DNA from: Opitutia bacterium UBA7350
GTDB lineage: Bacteria; Verrucomicrobiota; Verrucomicrobiia; Opitutales; Coraliomargaritaceae
Assembly: GCA_002470925.1 (NCBI GenBank)
Contig: DKOX01000032.1
Coordinates: 1-10,362, forward strand
Direction: 5' to 3'
Length of the DNA: 10,362 nucleotides
Shown: piece after piece, positions 5,874 through 10,362 of the stretch
Numbering within the stretch: the first letter of the stretch is position 1
Layout of the letters: each line of letters starts with the position of its first letter
Position numbers and translations under genes: made by a program
Notes under the pieces: model-generated
The model's input: only the letters and a program-made list of their open reading frames with translations
Told to the model about the DNA's origin: nothing
Databases searched by the model: none

Positions 5874-6896
5874 ATGCAATTACCCAAACAAACCCACCGC
5901 TTCCGCTCCGACCTGCTGCGCTGGTATCAAGCCGCCCATCGCCCCCTTCCGTGGCGCACCGAACCCAGCCTTTATCGCACCGTGGTTTCCGAGTTCATGC
6001 TCCAGCAAACCCAGATTAAAACCATGCTGCCTTATTTCGAGCGCTGGATGCAACTCTTCCCGGACTTCGAAACCCTTGCCCATGCCTCCGCCGAAACCGT
6101 CCTTAAAAACTGGGAAGGCCTCGGCTACTACAGCCGCGCCCGCAATCTCCACAAACTCGCCCAAACATTCATCCGGCTCCCGCAAGCACCCCAAAGCCCC
6201 GACGAATGGCAAGCCCTCCCCGGCATCGGCCCCTACACCGCCGCCGCCATCGCCTCCATCGCACAAAATTTCCCCGCCGCCGTTGTTGACGGAAACGTCG
6301 TTCGCGTCCTCGCCCGCCTCAGCGATCATACCCAATCCTTCTCCAGCAACGGGCAGGCCGTTAAAATCTTTCAAGAGCCCGCCCACGCCCTCCTCGACCC
6401 CCATAACCCCGGCGACTACAATCAGGCCATCATGGAATTGGGAGCGACTCTCTGCCAAAAATCAAAACCGGCTTGCGCGTCCTGCCCCGTCCAAAATCAC
6501 TGCCGCGCCTATAAAAAAGGAGCCCACTACCCCGCCACCCTCCCACGCATTCAACGCCCCATTGCCCAAAAGATTCAAGTCGAGCGCGGCCTCATTCTCC
6601 ACCAGAATGCCCTCCTCCTGCACCGCATTCCGGAAGATGCCCCCCGTCTCGCCGGTCAATACGAGCTCCCGAGACTCGACCTACTTCAGCTTCCGACTCC
6701 CCCCGCCAAACCCCTCGCGGTTAAAACCCGCGGGATTGCCAACCAACGCATCAAAGAAAACCTCCACCTCCTGCAGATCGCCCCCAAGCAAAACCTCCCG
6801 CCCCATCATTATTGGGTCGATACCGACCAACTCGAACAAATCACCCTCTCCGGTCCTCACCGCAAATGGCTGCAGCAACTCCTGCCCTCGCTTTGA
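5874..6896 (+). CDS. mutY: A/G-specific adenine glycosylase MutY
   Basis: MutY removes adenine paired with 8-oxoguanine and so prevents G:C to T:A mutation. From the ATG at 5874 it has 340 residues, close to E. coli MutY. Visible landmarks are the N-terminal PLPWR (25-28 region), SEFMLQQTQ (39-47) with catalytic Glu40, the helix-hairpin-helix LPGIGPYTAAAIASIA (115-130), and VDGNVVRVLAR (138-148) with catalytic Asp139. The 4Fe-4S ligands are Cys194, Cys201, Cys204 and Cys210, with exact C-X6-C-X2-C-X5-C spacing. The C-terminal part (about 233-340) corresponds to the NUDIX-like 8-oxoG recognition domain, but its usual F-S/T-H loop is not recognisable (about 288-300). Upstream in-frame starts exist (for example 5823) but would reach towards rnhC and lack family similarity. 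No Shine-Dalgarno is visible. The coding strand is strongly C-rich, giving many Pro, Gln and His residues. Confidence 0.96.
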   Translation: MQLPKQTHRFRSDLLRWYQAAHRPLPWRTEPSLYRTVVSEFMLQQTQIKTMLPYFERWMQLFPDFETLAHASAETVLKNWEGLGYYSRARNLHKLAQTFIRLPQAPQSPDEWQALPGIGPYTAAAIASIAQNFPAAVVDGNVVRVLARLSDHTQSFSSNGQAVKIFQEPAHALLDPHNPGDYNQAIMELGATLCQKSKPACASCPVQNHCRAYKKGAHYPATLPRIQRPIAQKIQVERGLILHQNALLLHRIPEDAPRLAGQYELPRLDLLQLPTPPAKPLAVKTRGIANQRIKENLHLLQIAPKQNLPPHHYWVDTDQLEQITLSGPHRKWLQQLLPSL

Positions 6897-6955
6897 CGCT
6901 TTAACTATTGCCCAAAACGAAACATACGCCTAATCCTTGCCTCTCTAAACCCGTC

Positions 6956-8650
6956 ATGGACTATCGCAATTTATACGCTGAACTCAGCGAAAGTGACCGT
7001 CAGGAAATCGAAGCGCTTCCGCGTGCTGAACGCCTTGAGCAAATTGCCTCCCGGCGCAATCAGCCCACCAACCGTTTATTGGAAGAACTTGCCCAAGCCT
7101 GCGATCTCCCCCTCCTTCGCGAAATCGAATTGCTCGATAACCCGACCGCCGCCATTCCACTGCGCCTCATACACGCCTATCAGTGCCTCCCCATCGCAAC
7201 TGAAAATGACTCCGGGGAAGCGCAGGAAGATCCCAAGGCACCGCTCCGTCTCGTCACCCTTTGGCCACCGGATTCCAGCATGGATCGCTGGATTTACGCG
7301 ACCTGCGGCCGACAACCCGAATGGCTCCTCGGCAACCCCGAAATGGTCAACAATACCATTACCCAAAACTTTGGAGTGGGCGCCGATTCCCTCGATGAAT
7401 CCGACATCCTAACCGACGACGCCGACCTTGAAACCGAAGAAGACGAGGACGCCGCCGTGATTCGCTTCGTCAATGAAGTCGTACAAAAAGCGGTCAACGA
7501 CCGCGCCACCGATATTCATTTTGAGCCCCTCCGCGACGAACTCCAAATCCGCTACCGGATCGACGGCGAACTGGTTGCGGTGCGCGTGCCCGACAACCTC
7601 ATCAAATTCCAGGGCGCCATCATCTCCCGCCTCAAGATCATGGCAAAGCTCAACATCTCCGAAAAGCGCCGCCCCCAGGACGGGCGTATCGCTTTTGGCG
7701 CAGGCAACAGTGAGCTCGACATCCGTATTTCCACCTTCCCCACCATGTATGGTGAAAGTGTGAGCCTGCGTCTCCTAAGCCAGAAATCCAAACCCCTCTC
7801 CATGATTGAGCTCGGCCTCGCTCAGGACGAGGAACAAAAACTAACCCGTGCCCTTGCCTCCCCCCACGGCATCATCCTTGTCACGGGCCCCACCGGTTCC
7901 GGTAAATCCACTTCCCTGACCGCCTACATTCGGCTCATCAACAAACCCGAGCGCCGCATTATCACCGTCGAGGATCCCGTTGAATACGAAGTCTCCGGCG
8001 TCAACCAAACCCAGGTACACCCCGAAATCGGCCTTACCTTCGCCAAAGCACTCCGCTCCGTCCTCCGCCAGGATCCCGATGTCATCATGGTCGGGGAAAT
8101 CCGTGACCGCGAAACCGCCGATATCGCGATCCGCGCCTCCCTGACCGGGCACCTCGTCCTCAGCACCCTGCATACCAATGATGCCCCCGGCGCCCTTACC
8201 CGCCTCATCGACATGGACATCGAGCCTTTCCTGATCGCATCTTCCGTCGAAATGATTGTCGCCCAGCGCCTGGTCCGCCGCCTCTGCCCCCATTGTGCGC
8301 AGCCCGCCAATTACGAAGCCCTCCATCTTGAAAGCTGCCTCGCCACCATGCAGATTGATCCATCCGAAGCACGCTTTGGCCACCTCGTCAAAAGCGCCGT
8401 CGGTTGCGAGCGTTGCCGCAATCTCGGCTTCCGCGGCCGCATCGGGATCTTCGAAATCCTCCGCGTAACGGACGAGATCCATGAACATATTGTTCAACGC
8501 GCCTCCGCCCGCAAAATCCGCCAAACCGCGATCGAGCAAGGGATGAATACCCTGATGCGCAGCGGTTGGGCACATATTAAAAGTGGTCAAACCACCCTGG
8601 AGGAAGTCATGCGTTACGCTGAAATTGAAGGCGACGACAGCCACCGCTAA
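6956..8650 (+). CDS. gspE: Type II secretion / type IV pilus assembly ATPase (GspE/PilB family)
   Basis: This is a cytoplasmic hexameric ATPase that drives pseudopilus or pilus assembly; 564 residues from ATG 6956. Residues 1-140 form an MshEN/GspE N-terminal domain. A very acidic linker follows (145-165, DESDILTDDADLETEEDEDAA). The PilB/GspE N2 domain begins at AVIRFVNEVVQKAV (167-180) and includes RATDIHFEP. The ATPase core has Walker A GPTGSGKST (311-319), the Asp box around ITVEDPVEY (336-344), Walker B DPDVIMVGEIRD (373-384) and the His box GHLVLSTLHTN (398-408). A zinc-binding tetracysteine module, CPHC (444-447) and CERC (484-487), is present as in GspE/PilB proteins. The gene follows mutY by 59 bases on the same strand, with no ribosome site visible; a TTG at 6908 is a weaker alternative start. 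No other secretion gene is in the window, so GspE versus PilB cannot be settled. Confidence 0.93.
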   Translation: MDYRNLYAELSESDRQEIEALPRAERLEQIASRRNQPTNRLLEELAQACDLPLLREIELLDNPTAAIPLRLIHAYQCLPIATENDSGEAQEDPKAPLRLVTLWPPDSSMDRWIYATCGRQPEWLLGNPEMVNNTITQNFGVGADSLDESDILTDDADLETEEDEDAAVIRFVNEVVQKAVNDRATDIHFEPLRDELQIRYRIDGELVAVRVPDNLIKFQGAIISRLKIMAKLNISEKRRPQDGRIAFGAGNSELDIRISTFPTMYGESVSLRLLSQKSKPLSMIELGLAQDEEQKLTRALASPHGIILVTGPTGSGKSTSLTAYIRLINKPERRIITVEDPVEYEVSGVNQTQVHPEIGLTFAKALRSVLRQDPDVIMVGEIRDRETADIAIRASLTGHLVLSTLHTNDAPGALTRLIDMDIEPFLIASSVEMIVAQRLVRRLCPHCAQPANYEALHLESCLATMQIDPSEARFGHLVKSAVGCERCRNLGFRGRIGIFEILRVTDEIHEHIVQRASARKIRQTAIEQGMNTLMRSGWAHIKSGQTTLEEVMRYAEIEGDDSHR

Positions 8651-8661
8651 ACCCTGCCGCG

Positions 8662-9408
8662 CTACAAATCCTTCATCCGGTAGCGGCGACCGACCCCATG
8701 ACATCTTGGGAAAGCCCGGCACAGTTCTTTTAAACGCGCCCTAAAAATAGCCTCCTCCAAAACGCTTTCGCTGAAAACCACCACGCGGTTTTCATAACCC
8801 TCGAGCCAAAACATCTTGCGGTGCGGGAAACGCGCTCCGAGCGCCGCATCCCGCATGGGCGGCAAGTACGGCACTTTATCGGGTTCCACTAAATTCAAAA
8901 CGAGCATCCCGCCCGAACGCAGCAAACCCGCAAGATCGGTAAACCAATCCATATCCAGCGGCGCACAACGCACCGGTTCACCCTCCAATTCCCCGTATAA
9001 ATCATCAATCACCATATCAAAGCGACCCATGCCCTCCTGCGTTCGCACCCATTCAACCGCGTCACCCGCCACCAATTCACAGCCCTCCGCACATTCAAAA
9101 AATCCATCTGCCACCGATAAATGCATCGGGTCCAGCTCTACGCCCACGATTGACTCAACCCCCGCGGCGGCACGCAAAACCCCCGCAACCGCGCCGGCAC
9201 CGAAACCCAAGACACCGCACGCCTCAACCGCTCCCGCCGCCCGGTGCAGCGCCGGCAAGGCCAATAAATCCCAGACACTGCCCGCCAAAGGACGCCGCGG
9301 ATTCCATTGCGAATGGTGCACGCCGTTTCGATAGAGCCGCACGCTCGAACCGGCCTGCCGCACCTCGTAATAATCCCTTCCCGTATGATGCTGCCATAAA
9401 ATTGCCAT
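8662..9408 (-). CDS. Spermidine synthase-like SAM-dependent protein
   Basis: The 248-residue product has the class I methyltransferase (Rossmann) fold as in polyamine aminopropyltransferases. GVLGFGAGAVAGVL (65-78) is the nucleotide-binding glycine loop. VGVELDP (88-94) ends strand 2 with the acidic Glu91 that holds the SAM ribose. GDAVEWV (115-121) follows, and FDMVIDDLYGE (130-140) is the active-site strand. N-terminal RLYRNGVHHSQWNP (24-37) resembles the beta-strand start of the spermidine synthase family. The canonical D(x)xxxD(S/x)xDP segment is altered to VIDDLYGE and the putrescine pocket cannot be recognised, so a true polyamine synthase is doubtful; another SAM-using activity is possible. 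No Shine-Dalgarno is clear. It converges on gspE, with 11 bases between the stop codons, and has no operon partner in view. Confidence 0.75.
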   Translation of the reverse strand: MAILWQHHTGRDYYEVRQAGSSVRLYRNGVHHSQWNPRRPLAGSVWDLLALPALHRAAGAVEACGVLGFGAGAVAGVLRAAAGVESIVGVELDPMHLSVADGFFECAEGCELVAGDAVEWVRTQEGMGRFDMVIDDLYGELEGEPVRCAPLDMDWFTDLAGLLRSGGMLVLNLVEPDKVPYLPPMRDAALGARFPHRKMFWLEGYENRVVVFSESVLEEAIFRARLKELCRAFPRCHGVGRRYRMKDL

Positions 9409-9417
9409 GCCCCACTT

Positions 9418-9452
9418 ACTGCGGAAAGCCCGCTCAACCGCAAGGCCGCAGT
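9418..9452 (-). repeat. 7-bp inverted repeat in the leader of the spermidine synthase-like gene
   Basis: ACTGCGG (9418-9424) and CCGCAGT (9446-9452) are perfect inverted copies with a 21-base spacer, ending 9 bases before the start codon at 9408. In RNA this would place a G/C-rich hairpin over the ribosome landing site, which may lower or control translation. The wider intergenic region (9409-9579) also has to hold promoters for both divergent genes. Confidence 0.3.
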
Positions 9453-9468
9453 TTGTCCAGCCCTGTAA

Positions 9469-9498
9469 TTGTTACTATTGTGCGAAATTTCCTAATAA
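9469..9498 (+). promoter_or_regulatory. Possible promoter of the metallophosphoesterase gene
   Basis: TTGTTA (9469-9474) and TAATAA (9493-9498), 18 bases apart, form a weak sigma-70-like pair in the AT-rich part of the 171-base divergent intergenic region. A leader of roughly 75 bases would follow. Only moderate matches to consensus. Confidence 0.2.
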
Positions 9499-9579
9499 AC
9501 CCAACAAACCGCTTGGTCTCCTCACAATTTTGCCTCAACATCCTGCTTTTTAATTCTTCCTGACTCGCGCTCCACTCTC

Positions 9580-10362
9580 GTGAAAAAAACAACACTCTCA
9601 TTCAAAACCATAATCCTTTCGGATGTCCATTTGGGCACCTTGGATTGCAAAATTGATGAGGTGAATCATTTCATGAAACATACCCATTGCGAGCGGCTCA
9701 TCCTCAATGGCGATATTATTGACGGCTGGAGCCTCGCCCGCAAAGGGGGCTGGACCCAAAAACACACCCGGTTTGTTCGACTCATCCTCAAAAAAATCGA
9801 GAAATACGGCACCGAGGTCATTTACGTGCGCGGCAATCATGATGACGTCCTCTCCCGCTTCCTGCCGCTTTACTTCGGCAAACTCCGCATTGTAGACGAA
9901 TATTTTTTCGAGAGCGGGGACCGCAAATACTTGGTCGTTCACGGCGACGGTTTTGACGCCGTAACCGTCAATCACAAGTGGTTGGCAGTCTTGGGCGATA
10001 TCGGCTACCAGACCCTCCTCAAGCTCAACCGACTTTACAACCATTACCGTTCCTGGCGCGGCAAAGAGTATTTTTCCCTCAGCAAAGTCATCAAAGCCAA
10101 AGTGAAGAGCGCGGTCAGCTTTGTCGGGAAGTATGAGGATCAACTTCAAAACTTCGCTCAACGCCGCAATTGCCAGGGGATTATATGCGGGCATATCCAT
10201 ACCCCCGATGACAAAATGATTAAGGGAATCCATTACCTCAACTCCGGCGATTGGGTGGAATCACTAACTGCCATTCTAGAGCATGAAGACGAGCAAATCG
10301 AAATCATCGACTATAAGCAATTTTGCCAACTGCTCGATGAGAAAGAAAAAAGAAACTTGAAA
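9580..10362 (+). CDS. LpxH-like metallophosphoesterase (UDP-2,3-diacylglucosamine diphosphatase family), 3' end outside window
   Basis: An open reading frame runs from GTG 9580 to the last base of the window without a stop (261 codons). It is a calcineurin-like phosphoesterase of the LpxH-related type. The metal-site motifs are SDVHLG (14-19; Asp15, His17), NGDIIDGW (43-50; Asp45), RGNHDD (84-89; Asn86, His87), VHGDGFD (120-126; His121) and ICGHIHTP (202-209; His205, His207). LNSGDWVES (220-228) and YFSLSKVIKAKVKSAVSF (164-181) match this subfamily. LpxH hydrolyses UDP-2,3-diacylglucosamine in lipid A synthesis, but many relatives have untested substrates. GTG is the only reasonable start before the first motif; no ribosome site is seen. 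The family is usually about this long, so the stop is probably just beyond the edge. Confidence 0.9.
   Translation, partial: MKKTTLSFKTIILSDVHLGTLDCKIDEVNHFMKHTHCERLILNGDIIDGWSLARKGGWTQKHTRFVRLILKKIEKYGTEVIYVRGNHDDVLSRFLPLYFGKLRIVDEYFFESGDRKYLVVHGDGFDAVTVNHKWLAVLGDIGYQTLLKLNRLYNHYRSWRGKEYFSLSKVIKAKVKSAVSFVGKYEDQLQNFAQRRNCQGIICGHIHTPDDKMIKGIHYLNSGDWVESLTAILEHEDEQIEIIDYKQFCQLLDEKEKRNLK

Noticed and set aside
5800..6933. Plus-strand open frame (377 codons) across mutY
   Set aside because: It is mutY read in another frame. The product is a Ser/Pro-rich low-complexity string, and the C-rich composition removes stop codons in that frame.
8656..8687. GCCGCGCTAC / GTAGCGGC hairpin at the gspE convergence point, as a two-way terminator
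   Set aside because: The stem needs a 2-base bulge, has a 14-base loop and no T-run on either side, and overlaps the last codons of the minus-strand gene.
7841..8722. Minus-strand open frame (293 codons) opposite gspE
   Set aside because: Antisense to the conserved ATPase core, Gly/Asp-rich with no family motif, as expected from the complement of a C-rich gene.
9598..10233. Minus-strand open frame (211 codons) at the right end
   Set aside because: The plus strand there encodes a metallophosphoesterase with every metal-site motif in order; the minus frame is its shadow.

Overview
The window looks like core chromosome from a Gram-negative-type bacterium of the Planctomycetota-Verrucomicrobiota-Chlamydiota (PVC) group, most likely a verrucomicrobial lineage. 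This is an inference from four things: an EF-Tu with an unusual switch I that I associate from memory with PVC bacteria, RNase HII and RNase HIII encoded side by side (chlamydiae also keep both), a secreted non-lipoprotein metal-binding protein, and an LpxH-type phosphoesterase. No phage, transposon, CRISPR or plasmid feature is visible.

Left part (1-1427, minus strand): tRNA-Thr(GGT), then tuf (EF-Tu), then a strong hairpin, then the 5' end of a tRNA running off the left edge, most likely tRNA-Trp. This matches the widespread order trnT-tuf-trnW-secE-nusG.

Middle left (1546-5785, minus strand): a tightly packed run in transcription order rnhC (RNase HIII), rnhB (RNase HII), then a three-gene zinc/manganese-type ABC importer (binding protein, ATPase, permease). 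rnhC/rnhB share a TGATG junction. Binding protein/ATPase and ATPase/permease reading frames overlap by 8 bases each. The importer may be co-transcribed with the RNases or have its own promoter in the 48-base gap before it.

Middle right (5874-8650, plus strand): mutY (A/G-mismatch adenine glycosylase), divergent from rnhC, followed by a GspE/PilB-type ATPase for type II secretion or type IV pili. Three neighbouring genes therefore handle damage or misincorporation in DNA (ribonucleotides and RNA:DNA hybrids by RNases HII/HIII, 8-oxoG:A by MutY).

Right part (8662-10362): a minus-strand spermidine-synthase-like SAM-dependent protein, convergent with gspE, then a 171-base divergent intergenic region and a plus-strand LpxH-like metallophosphoesterase with no stop codon before the window ends.

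No clearly new multi-gene system is visible. The points most worth a second look are the non-canonical EF-Tu switch I, the tandem RNase HII/HIII pair, changed metal-ligand positions in the binding protein, and a strand composition bias that overrides gene direction.
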